DNA of 34,657 bases, taken from contig JAJDCF010000014.1 in NCBI GenBank assembly GCA_029260955.1, forward strand, positions 1-34,657. Direction: 5' to 3'. Every line of letters begins with the position of its first letter. Position 1 is the stretch's first letter. This DNA is from Patescibacteria group bacterium (GTDB lineage: Bacteria > Patescibacteriota > Gracilibacteria > UM-FILTER-43-11). The notes under the pieces were generated by a model that was not told the origin of the DNA, ran no database searches, and was given only the letters and a program-made list of their open reading frames with translations. The position numbers and the translations under genes are program-made. Shown here piece after piece: positions 8,701 to 16,900 of this stretch.

Positions 8701-9236
8701 GGGCAAAAATCAATATATACCCCCCAATCATCGTTGTCTTGGGTGCCTACCCTTGGTATCTGGCCAAATTCATCGATGTCACAGCTGCTTCCTGTCCATT
8801 TACAGTAGTTCACAGCAGGGCCTGTGGTACATTGCGTCTGATCCTTTGTGGTGCAAGCCGATAGCGACACCCATCCGTATTTTTCTCCCCATATAAAGCC
8901 GCTTAGATTTCCGTTGTATGTAGCCTTTGCTAAATATTCATCAGGAAAGTTGCCAGCTCCCATGCCTGGTGTATTTCGTATATCCATTCCGTCCCATACG
9001 GTCCATCCAATTTTGTCCGCCCAAGAGAATCCCTCAAATAAGCAGGTTTGTGCAGAGTTGTCACAATTTTCACTCATGTTTAGGTCTTCGATAGTCACGC
9101 CGTAACCCACATCGCCCATATTCATTGTGCTTACCAGCCCGTTATATGCGTCGCCAGTAATATCCGTTTTGGCATGAGCAGATGACGCTAAAGATAGTGT
9201 AAGCAATATACCTATGATGAAGATTCTACTCTTCAT
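5775..9236 (-). CDS. giant secreted or surface protein with Trp-Gly-Trp repeats and Cys pairs, 1153 aa
   Basis: This has no family I can name with certainty. A clear signal peptide (MKSRIFIIGILLTLSLASS, cleavage near residue 22 after AHA) sends it out. The N-terminal 250 residues contain three copies of an AWxExxGWxxF-like motif (SWADKIGWTVW 71-81, IWGEKYGWVSL 115-125, AWSEHLGWIKF 224-234) and many short-spaced cysteine pairs, suggesting disulphide-stabilised modules. The middle is beta-rich, Asp/Asn/Ser/Thr-rich and looks like repeated sandwich domains. Near the C-terminus LYWQGSIASKNTIGG resembles a block that I recall from other large patescibacterial exoproteins. There is no LPxTG or C-terminal TM. 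It belongs to the same minus-strand run as the Lgt homologue and the Cys-repeat protein 17 nt upstream. Confidence 0.85.
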   Translation of the reverse strand: MKSRIFIIGILLTLSLASSAHAKTDITGDAYNGLVSTMNMGDVGYGVTIEDLNMSENCDNSAQTCLFEGFSWADKIGWTVWDGMDIRNTPGMGAGNFPDEYLAKATYNGNLSGFIWGEKYGWVSLSACTTKDQTQCTTGPAVNYCKWTGSSCDIDEFGQIPRVGTQDNDDWGVYIDFCPQKADQNACTNVLDDSDTYCNWDGVDNVCVFDRVNNPNGQPFKGNAWSEHLGWIKFGPESGETEFAGAFTEWFPDLTPPVYKGIEPAWISTDDTFGNIDWLEFADENDSYVNLVAPHKSTITVTSIDPSPCVVPTAQTNGNLVISHGNTGEANLTIPAIGRIGAPTNGFCRYTLGGVLYNASGFGHYFGPEGALIAVNDDGVNLLSPAPNIYDPNPVNLYVKAGELIPYFSNLNVYSSAKPIADGSETIRLALRLMDVAGNSIMPIKSAITPVVIPEPDSDLWVRDVELLYDFDSSEYYFDSLDWTRDVILGNNIPVDIEGTKYGSWSSLFADPVTPFQYPPDGASRPTLVNSNYIVDVIGYAPSSPLGNSLVVGNVETTATDLALPAVSPSQPGIPAVSDTVVLGTSGSVSIAGLPHIFEFDPVLEVTSGELDVPFIVISTPAEATYELVNNSNIVLNAYNLDHILSLKDVSAGIGEALLEIGSINLSSIPTDAPGQTDPDSGETRYSLFQGAGISNDNMFHNPEQNYHDPSYSFGSDLDADGIYKISGDLYVEPTHECQTDPLVTCPEVDLDRSDPFSIDVSTPLGKTDTFSFAFTPSQYIGETVDAQINFGITQYIGHPAPAPYAHLSALYPATKYIDGIEVKSVGLSTSGTVSGGQVFETGRDLETITTTSSADLRKEIRKNVAVLTRNFDSCNGPATLGDLPTSGPCVTIDDNKNTYTAYFDLGLNSTLSLENVADLITVPAGYKYTIILEGINLNIGANLIYDDQDNSLGIIVMKDSNGDGGEVFIHPSVTNVVGLLYAEGSVRSSPDSGATFYYGAAGGNSNQLKNQLYWQGSIASKNTIGGAPKKVTPVGADCSPWDNGSGVIDKVGCAQAYDFDFIRRFSTIHADPANVDYTSPGTFFSGGGYCVLLPSIACTPATLPTTIDLNAGNTIDVANSKSLDTFFIERDNRPVPPGFSSSGGLTSSQEIR

Positions 9237-9253
9237 GAGCTAAAAAGTTTGGA

Positions 9254-10249
9254 TTAGGAATTGAAGCAAAATTGCTTTAGTTCATTATCAGAAATCTGGT
9301 TACAAAGGTCCTTGTCACGTGAAGCAAGAGACTGCCTTAAATAGTACTCATTAATCTTGTCACCTTGCTCCTTGTGGCATTCATCTGCCGCTGACTCACT
9401 ACTCACTTTGTCGCAATGGCTCAAATCTTTTTCATCAAAAGCTAGTCGGGGATAGATAGCGTCTTTGCATTTGGTGGATTTTGGTCCCGCGAGACTATCA
9501 CATAGTTGGACAACTTCTTTAAGCTCTTTTGTGTCAGTTGCATTCTTAGCTGCTTGTTTGCTTTGTTCAATAGCTGCAATGTTACTGGTGACTGTTTTCT
9601 TACACTGATTAGAAAGATAGGAATCAGAAATGCTGTCGCAACTTTCGATGTTTAATGTTTTTGCACTACTCTTTAAATAATAATTATCTTCGCACTGCTG
9701 CCTTAATGCATCGGAGGCTATTACGGTGCAATCATCAGCGCTTTTTGCGCTGTGACTCACAATCATCTGCATTTGATCAAGACACATTTGCTTTAAATCG
9801 GGGGCAGTTATTTTCTCGCAGAGTGAGACATCTCTTTGATCTATAGCCTTATTAAGGTAAATTTTGTCATAGCATTGGGTTTTTAATATTTCGCTGTGCA
9901 ATTCATCACACTGTTTTTCGTCATCGTTATTCAGTATTGTTGCATAATTTATATTATCCTCACATTGTTGGCGCATTTCCTCATTCCAGGTGATTTTTTC
10001 GCAATCAGATATATTCCCGGTATTCAGAGCTTCGACCATGGCATCTGCATCGCCTGACGCCTTTTCTTGCAGGCTGGGTTCAACTGGTTTGGCAAACCCT
10101 TTCGGTTTACTCGGCACTTTTACTACCGCTACTGGTATCTTTGGTGTCGGCTGCTCTTGCTGAGGTATTCGTCCTCTAAAAAAAACAAGTCCCGAAAGGG
10201 CAATTATAACGAGCAGTCCTGGGATGAGCCAGATTCTTAATCTGTTCAT
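9254..10249 (-). CDS. membrane-anchored protein with eight cysteine-pair repeats, 331 aa
   Basis: I know no named family for it. The N-terminus has one membrane anchor (about residues 5-24), then a Pro/Lys-rich linker to residue 60. From 80 to the end there are eight units with all 16 cysteines in pairs: 83/96, 114/126, 144/156, 174/186, 204/216, 250/261, 279/291 and 316/328. The usual form is C-x11-C and most units repeat every 30 residues, with consensus like SxCxxIxxxxLxxxCxDxxxxxxA. The pattern suggests helical hairpins each locked by one disulphide outside the membrane, a TPR-like solenoid in form. It lies 17 nt upstream of the giant exoprotein gene, so they are likely co-transcribed and may act together on the surface. 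Confidence 0.85.
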   Translation of the reverse strand: MNRLRIWLIPGLLVIIALSGLVFFRGRIPQQEQPTPKIPVAVVKVPSKPKGFAKPVEPSLQEKASGDADAMVEALNTGNISDCEKITWNEEMRQQCEDNINYATILNNDDEKQCDELHSEILKTQCYDKIYLNKAIDQRDVSLCEKITAPDLKQMCLDQMQMIVSHSAKSADDCTVIASDALRQQCEDNYYLKSSAKTLNIESCDSISDSYLSNQCKKTVTSNIAAIEQSKQAAKNATDTKELKEVVQLCDSLAGPKSTKCKDAIYPRLAFDEKDLSHCDKVSSESAADECHKEQGDKINEYYLRQSLASRDKDLCNQISDNELKQFCFNS

Positions 10250-10272
10250 ATATTTTGCTTCCTAATAGATTG

Positions 10273-10288
10273 ATTCACTCTTGTGAAT
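10273..10288. promoter_or_regulatory. palindrome upstream of the Cys-repeat gene
   Basis: ATTCAC and GTGAAT are separated by TCTT in the 98-bp gap between the PilC-N-like gene and the Cys-repeat gene, 24 bp before the latter's ATG. It could be an operator or a small leader hairpin. No strong promoter is seen beside it. Confidence 0.35.
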
Positions 10289-10347
10289 ACTAGCAAAAAC
10301 CTTGCTCAAAATAAATTGACACATATGCTCGGATTGGGTGCGCCATA

Positions 10348-11829
10348 CTAAAAGTTTACGACTATTAGGGTGTATCCCCCAAAGCACAAAAAAAATAGAA
10401 AAAGTGAGCCAAGAAAATTTGATCGAAAAAACTTTATTTTAAGCGTGAAGGCAAGGTGTGCAATGACAAGGAAAATACTTATATTGATGATTAGCGGACT
10501 GGCTATAGTTTTTAGTACAAGCTCCTGAGACAGGCCTACATTTTTTTCAATCGCGAAGCTGACCATGAAAAAGTAAGCAATATAAAAAAATAGCAACCAG
10601 CCTGCGAAGCTATCTAGTTCCATAAAAAATGCTACGAAATCCTTTCTTTCCACAGGTATTGTGTCTATTGAATCGGTGGTAGTATCAGCAGGCGTAGACT
10701 GCCTCTCTATTCTGTCCACCAGCTTTTTAGTTTTTGACTGCTTTCGATACTCCTTCCATTTTGTGAATGCCTTAGCTATGTCTTGCTTCCTTGCTCGGCG
10801 AAGAATTACATTTGGCGCACTGATGAAGGAAAAGAATTTTGAAAAAATCCTAAATATGCTTGGTGCTTCATCTCCATTCTTGCCTTTAAGGCCTCTGCTT
10901 AATTTTGCAAGCCAGCGAGCTCGACGCTTTTTGATCCTACTAGCCATGTTCTGATCAATTTTGTCTGCCCCTTTTCGGTTGAAGACTTTCTTGATCTTAG
11001 AAAAAACCTGCTGGGTCCTTTCGAAGCGTGCCAACTTTTTTTGCAGACTGTGAAGTTGCTGGAATTGAAAGCTATTTGCAACAAAGCCGCTACCTTTCAG
11101 TTTAGAGACAGTACTACTGTATTCGGAATCTTCTGTCACATCTTTTCCCAATTTGTCTGGATTGGATACTAGCTCGTAGAGCTCATTGCAGATTTTTGTT
11201 ATGTGCTTTAAATTGTTACTCGATCTTATTCTTTCAAGCTCATTGAGCGTATTCTGAATTTCTTTGAGAAATGCTTCTGAATAATTGTCAGGGTGATTTT
11301 TCAATATCATCTTAGTGTTGATGATGAACTGATCCATCTCTGCAATTATATCCTGGCTTATTTTTTCGCCATCTTCCTCTTCACTTTTTGCCTCAGCTGC
11401 TGATTTGTTTGTAAGGTCGATGCCTTCATCCTCCATCTGATGCTTCCATTCTTCAAATTTCTCCTTTGAACTATCGGCAGCTGGATTGGTAGAACTTTGC
11501 GGATACAAATCAACAACATCAAAACGATACTCCGTTAACAATCTTCTGTAGGCCGAGTTTGCATCTTTAGCATCGATAGTTCCATTCACTTCCTTAGCCT
11601 GAGTGTCTTTGGCAATAAAATAGAATGTTACAATGCCTCCCTGGGTACTTGCCTGAACTTTACTTTGGCTTTCAGCAACCGCTGCCTCTTGGGCTGAAAC
11701 TTCGCTTATACCAACCACAGATAAGCCCATTTTGTGCAGTTCTTCACGTGCAGCATCAATAGACTCGGCATCTAAGACTCCTTCGAGTTTTTGGTTGCTT
11801 GCTCCTAGTGCGGTATACTTGAACTTCAT
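10348..11829 (-). CDS. membrane protein with two PilC/GspF N-terminal-like modules, 493 aa
   Basis: The first 45 residues (MKFKYTALGASNQKLEGVLD onward, ending at ISEV) match the leading segment of type IV pilus assembly platform proteins PilC/GspF, where xYxAxxxxGxxxxGxxxAxs is followed by a helix and a G-x-x-V/P strand. A second, more diverged copy occupies about 66-110 (VTFYFIAKDTQAKEVNGTID). No PilC cytosolic helical bundle follows. Instead there is a long charged, partly coiled-coil region (115-400) with a strongly basic part (about 285-375), then three C-terminal membrane segments (about 405-430, 440-465 and 472-492). It is either a diverged pilus/secretion accessory factor or a protein that borrowed the module. 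ATG start with no Shine-Dalgarno sequence; divergent from priA. Confidence 0.8.
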   Translation of the reverse strand: MKFKYTALGASNQKLEGVLDAESIDAAREELHKMGLSVVGISEVSAQEAAVAESQSKVQASTQGGIVTFYFIAKDTQAKEVNGTIDAKDANSAYRRLLTEYRFDVVDLYPQSSTNPAADSSKEKFEEWKHQMEDEGIDLTNKSAAEAKSEEEDGEKISQDIIAEMDQFIINTKMILKNHPDNYSEAFLKEIQNTLNELERIRSSNNLKHITKICNELYELVSNPDKLGKDVTEDSEYSSTVSKLKGSGFVANSFQFQQLHSLQKKLARFERTQQVFSKIKKVFNRKGADKIDQNMASRIKKRRARWLAKLSRGLKGKNGDEAPSIFRIFSKFFSFISAPNVILRRARKQDIAKAFTKWKEYRKQSKTKKLVDRIERQSTPADTTTDSIDTIPVERKDFVAFFMELDSFAGWLLFFYIAYFFMVSFAIEKNVGLSQELVLKTIASPLIINISIFLVIAHLAFTLKIKFFRSNFLGSLFLFFLCFGGYTLIVVNF

Positions 11830-11848
11830 TTTATTTCTATTTAAAGGA

Positions 11849-11878
11849 ATTTTACCACAGCTAGAGCTTATTATGCAA
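11849..11878 (-). promoter_or_regulatory. predicted promoter for the PilC-N-like gene
   Basis: On the minus strand TTGCAT (11873-11878) is followed after 18 bp by TAAAAT (11849-11854), about 19 bp before the ATG. It occupies the short gap shared with priA. Confidence 0.45.
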
Positions 11879-13900
11879 CAAGAGTATAGTCACAATATGA
11901 GTTATGCAAAAGTCAGTATCCTAAAACGTCCGGGCGAGTTTGATCAGCCACTTACCTACAAGATTCCAACGGCCTTGAGTCAAAAGTGCTCTGTGGGGCA
12001 GGGGGTGAGTGTTGAGCTACGCAGTCAAATGACCAGAGGCATTGTTATTTCGCTTGAATCAAAACTTTCCGAAAGTGTTGAAAATGTGAAGGAAGTTCAG
12101 GATTTTTTGCCGGATTTGTTTTTGGAGTCCGAAACGATTGAGCTAGCTAAACGAATCGCAGATTATTATCAGTGCTCACTACTTCGTGCTCTCAAACTTT
12201 TTGTTCCCAGAACGCTGTGGCAAGGTAAAGGTAAGCGTACGCTGGCTAAAATAGAAAAGGAGGACTACAAAAAAGCTGATCCAAAGATGTTTCCACTGGC
12301 GCCTCTTGAGCATGAGCTTACAGCAGAACAGAGCAAAGCGCTCAAAACAATTGCCTCAGAGGAAAGGCCGATTTTGCTTCATGGTGTGACTGGCTCCGGT
12401 AAGACAGAAATTTACCTTCGCATGATTCTGGAGGCCGTCAAAAAAGGTCAGCAGGCTATTTTGCTTGTGCCCGAAATTGCTTTGACCCCACAGATGATCG
12501 AGTATTTTCAGCGCTATTTTGGCCCTTATTTGGCCTTACTTCATTCTAAACTTTCTGATGGTCAGAAGCTGCATGAGTGGTTCAAAATCAAGAGTGGTTA
12601 TGCGCCACTAGTCATTGGTTCACGTTCGGCCATATTTGCACCCGTAAAGAATCTTGGCGTACTCATTTTGGATGAGGAGCATGAATGGACCTACAAGCAG
12701 GAATCTTCGCCTTACTACGAAACACATCGAGTTGCCGAGATGATGAAAGAGATGACAGGTTGCCAGATTATTCTTGGAACAGCCACACCCCGACTTGAAA
12801 GCTTTTATAAAGCGGAAGTAGGGGATTATGCTCATATAAAATTACCCAACCGAATTAATTCCTTTGCGTTGCCCAAAGTCGAGGTGGTGGACTTGCGCGA
12901 TGAGTTTAAACGAAAGAATTTCAGTATTTTTTCACATGCCCTGTTTTCCAAAATTCAAGATCGCCTAAAAAAGAAGGAACAGATCATTCTTTTTGTGAAT
13001 CAGCGTGGAATGGCAAGAGCCGTTGTTTGCCGCGATTGTGGCCTGTCACTCAATTGTCCGGAGTGCGAGGTTAGCTTAAAGCTGCATGGGGGAACTTATG
13101 GAGGTGCGCAATACATGCTCTGCCATTATTGTTCGTATAGGTGCGAGCCGCAACTTACTTGCCCTCATTGCAGTTCATCCAATATTCGCCATGCGGGCCT
13201 TGGAACCGAGCGAGTTGAGGAGGAGCTTTCTAAGGCATTCCCCGATGCTAGAGTCGTTAGGGCCGATAAAGACACGACATCTAACAAGCTAGGCTTTGAG
13301 CCCATTTACGGAGCTTTTAAAAAACGTGAATACGATATTCTCGTGGGCACTCAAATGGTGGCCAAAGGTCTGGATTTTCCGAATGTTACCTTGATTGGCA
13401 TAATGCTGGCCGACATTGGTCTTCATGTGCCGGATTTTCGCAGTCATGAGCGCCTGTTTCACATAATAACTCAGGTGTCCGGGCGTGCTGGCCGAGGAAA
13501 GGCTAAGGGCGAGGTTGTTTTGCAGACATACCAGCCTGAACACCATGCTATTCGTATGGCGGCTGATTATGCTTACGATGAGTTTGCGGCAAAGGAGCTT
13601 AATTTTAGAAAGCGCCTTAAATACCCGCCCTTTTCTCACTTGATCAAGTTTGTTGTGACGGGTTTTGACCTGGAAAAGCTAAAGAAACATGTTCAATTAG
13701 AGCAAGAGGTCCTGGAAGATATTTTTAAAGTGAATAAGCTGCCTGTAACCATTACCTCGGCTCCTGCCATGATGTCAAAGATAGGTAAGAACTACTATTA
13801 TCATGTACTTTTAAGAAGCCCAGATCCTCATTTAATATTCAACCATTGGAAGCCACCAAGAGGATGGAGGATCGATATTGACCCGGTTAATACTGTTTAA
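11873..13900 (+). CDS. priA: primosomal protein N' (replication restart helicase PriA)
   Basis: PriA is the 3'-5' superfamily 2 helicase that recognises stalled forks and reloads the replisome. Visible parts are the N-terminal 3'-DNA-binding domain (YAKVSILKRPGEFDQPLTYK), Walker A GVTGSGKT (about residue 171), Walker B DEEH (267-270), motif III LGTATPRLE, the zinc-binding domain with eight cysteines starting CRDC (386-389) and including CHYC and CPHC, then VAKGLDFPNV and QVSGRAGR in the second RecA domain. Length (675 aa) is normal to slightly short. Two ATGs are possible, 11873 and 11897; the latter begins MSYAKVSIL and fits homologues well. Neither has a Shine-Dalgarno sequence. The stop codon overlaps that of the convergent giant gene. 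Confidence 0.95.
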   Translation: MQQEYSHNMSYAKVSILKRPGEFDQPLTYKIPTALSQKCSVGQGVSVELRSQMTRGIVISLESKLSESVENVKEVQDFLPDLFLESETIELAKRIADYYQCSLLRALKLFVPRTLWQGKGKRTLAKIEKEDYKKADPKMFPLAPLEHELTAEQSKALKTIASEERPILLHGVTGSGKTEIYLRMILEAVKKGQQAILLVPEIALTPQMIEYFQRYFGPYLALLHSKLSDGQKLHEWFKIKSGYAPLVIGSRSAIFAPVKNLGVLILDEEHEWTYKQESSPYYETHRVAEMMKEMTGCQIILGTATPRLESFYKAEVGDYAHIKLPNRINSFALPKVEVVDLRDEFKRKNFSIFSHALFSKIQDRLKKKEQIILFVNQRGMARAVVCRDCGLSLNCPECEVSLKLHGGTYGGAQYMLCHYCSYRCEPQLTCPHCSSSNIRHAGLGTERVEEELSKAFPDARVVRADKDTTSNKLGFEPIYGAFKKREYDILVGTQMVAKGLDFPNVTLIGIMLADIGLHVPDFRSHERLFHIITQVSGRAGRGKAKGEVVLQTYQPEHHAIRMAADYAYDEFAAKELNFRKRLKYPPFSHLIKFVVTGFDLEKLKKHVQLEQEVLEDIFKVNKLPVTITSAPAMMSKIGKNYYYHVLLRSPDPHLIFNHWKPPRGWRIDIDPVNTV

Positions 13901-16900
13901 ATTCTGGTGACGATATTGGCTAGGATTTCTTGGAACCTATCTTCACTCATTTGGCTAAACATGGTGCTGATTATCAGATCCAAGTTGTTGTATATTTGGT
14001 CAATCACTGTTACTTGCCCAAGCTCTGCGGCTAGCGATGGGTAACGTTGTATTAAGTGATCCCTTGCTTGAATACCTAGCTCTTGTTTTCTCGTATCGCC
14101 TCTGGCTTCTTGTCCTCTTAGCATGCCGAAAAAATCTGCATCAATTTCAAAAAGAAATTGTTGGGTTATTTCGCGGTGTTGTCTGGTGTTTGCATCATGG
14201 TGATTACCCACTTTTCGTTCACGAGGCATATCTTGATTCATTGCTTCGTTTGATCTCGTATTGATATCCTTTTCACCGCTTAAATAGGCCGTTCCATCTA
14301 GCATACCTTCTGACATCGCGATCCAGCCGGCCATACGGGCGAAGTTCTTCTTGTTAGCATACTGCGGATTTTTGGCATTTTCTTCAAGCCACTGAACTGC
14401 TCCAACGTAGGCGTTACTCACACCTGTAATTTTTGTTTCGGTCTGCCCGGATCTACCCGATAGGAAGCTTTTAGCCGTGTTTGCATCACCTAAACAAGCA
14501 ATACTGCGTCCCCAGTCATGATCCCATCCACGTTCATTCACAGATTTCTTTACACGCTCTATGACCTGGTTGTTGTTTTGAACCACCGTCCAGTACCAGT
14601 TTTTAAATTCATCCCCAAATCCGTCCTCTGAAATGCTACCTTTTTCGAAGTCTCTGCCAAAGTTTTGTTCTGCGTATCTCTTCCAGTCGGCTGTGGTCAT
14701 GGGGGGTGACAGAGTAGAGAACCAGTCAATTGATGGCCATACGTTTAGGTGTTCGCCAAGCGCTAATCCGCGATCAGGCGCTAAAAGACCTCTGGCCATT
14801 CCTGATATCAAATGAAACATTACGTTTTCCGCATATGATTTTCCGTTCTTAATACCATATTCCAGAATGGACTCATATTGCATGGGATCTACATGTTCAC
14901 CTTCTCTAGCTTGTGCCAGGAGCTCATCCAGTCTTTCAGTTAATACATTCTGGGTTCTATTGTTTTCTGTGTCATATTTCCCTTTCTCGCTTTGGTAAGC
15001 GCTTTCCTGATCTCGCACTAGGCTGGGAAATTCATCAAAGTCGTAGATTTCACCCAGAGCCCTGTGTAATTTTTGTCTTAGTAGAATTGGATTGTGGTGT
15101 AGAATCTGGTCGCCTGGTTTAAGTAAAACGCTGGACTGAAGATTGTTCAGTACTTTCCATAAATTTTCATTTCGCAAATTGAAACGGCCCTTTTTTGCCA
15201 AAATTCTCAGAATGGCTTTGAGCTGATCCTTGCCGGGAAAGGTGCTGTTGGCGATGCTTTCCAGTTCTTCTTCTAGTTGCCAGGCATCCAGGTTTTCGTA
15301 TCTGCTCTGCCATTCTTGCACCTCATCTGCTTCCGCCTTTTGCTCTCTGGCTCTGGCTTCACGTCCCATATCGGTGTTACCGAATAGTGCCATGCCAATT
15401 TTGGCAGCATGATCGGCTACGGTTCGGTCGTTTCTTCGACTAATAAATTCATAAACATCGGTACCCATTTGCACGAAGTCTTGCATTGAAAGAAAGGTGG
15501 TGTTTAGCCATAGTTTCTGAAGAATGTTCATTTCGGTATTTGGAGACTTGCGTGCGGCCTTCCCAACCTTGTCTTCCACATCACCTAGGTCTTTCGAAAT
15601 TTTTTCATTGCGACTTGTAATAGCGGCAACAATTACTTCACTATCCTCGTTCCGCAGAAGATCCTCATTAAGATCTTCAGTGGCATCGTTGAAGCCCTTC
15701 ATAGCGCGAATTAGTTCGGGACCTCCGGTTACTTTGTCAAGATGTTCCGATTTATCCAGCTCTTCCAGTCGCCGCCTGATATGTTCGATTTGCTCCAAAT
15801 TCTTTTTGTGAACAGCATGCTCCTTGGTTTTTGGGCCGCTGGATGGACCACCTGATCCACCTGAGCCTCCTGATGCATTGCCCCCATAGTCTCCTGCATC
15901 TTCATCTGCTCCACCTGAATAACCAAATTTTTCCTTTTCTGACTTGGGGTTTTTATTGTAGTCTTCATATTCGCGAGCTTTATTTGCAATGTTGCCCAGG
16001 ATTCCTGTTCCAGCACCAAGTATGAGGTTGTGTAGTCTCGCTTTGTTTTTTTGTTTAGTGGTGCCGCGTTCTTCGACAAAGTCTTTATTCAGCTCATTTT
16101 GCATGGCGTATATCTCGCTGAGAATGTAATCGTCATGCGAGGGATCGTCTTTCCACTTTCCACCGTCAGGAGCTGTTTTTCCTTCGGCATTCTCCATTTT
16201 TACAAAGGCTGCTCTGATCTTTTTCCAGTGATCTGGATCGGCTTCAATATATGCCTTTCTGACATCGTCTCTTATTTTTGAATTCCTTTCGAATTCAACA
16301 TGAAGTAATTCGTGAGTTACTTGTTTCTTAAGTCCAATAAGATCACCTCCTTTACCAAAAACAGTTTCATCTATGATGATTTTCCATTTGCTGCCTTCCT
16401 TCTCAAAAACCATATCTCCTTCCGGAGTGGTCTCTCGGTGTTCCTTTTCAAATTCAGCATGAGACACTAATTCTAAGTGCTCAGCGCCAAGATTGGTTTC
16501 TAGAATATGGCGAATATCATCAGGGTTTTTAGCTTTTCCTAGCTCTTTGATTGTTTTGTGGGCCAGCTTTGCATCTTGATTCTCTGGGCTGCGAGCTTCG
16601 GCTAGGCTGGCATCCAGGTTTTCAAATATGGCTAATTTTGGAGCTAGGGTATTTAAGTCATTCTTGATGGCGATTAGTTCTTCAGGTCCTATGTCATCCA
16701 TATTTTCCAGGCGACTGCCAAAGGCTGCCATTTGCTGTCTTATTTCGCCCTCAGGGTCGATAAAGGCGTCCAGAGTATTCAACTCCTTTTTTAGAATTGG
16801 TGAAACACCCTCCCATCCTTTCCCCCCCTGTTCAGCTATGGCAATCTCCTTCAGTTCTGCAATTTTTTGAGGTGTTAGATTGTCAATAACAGTACTAAAT

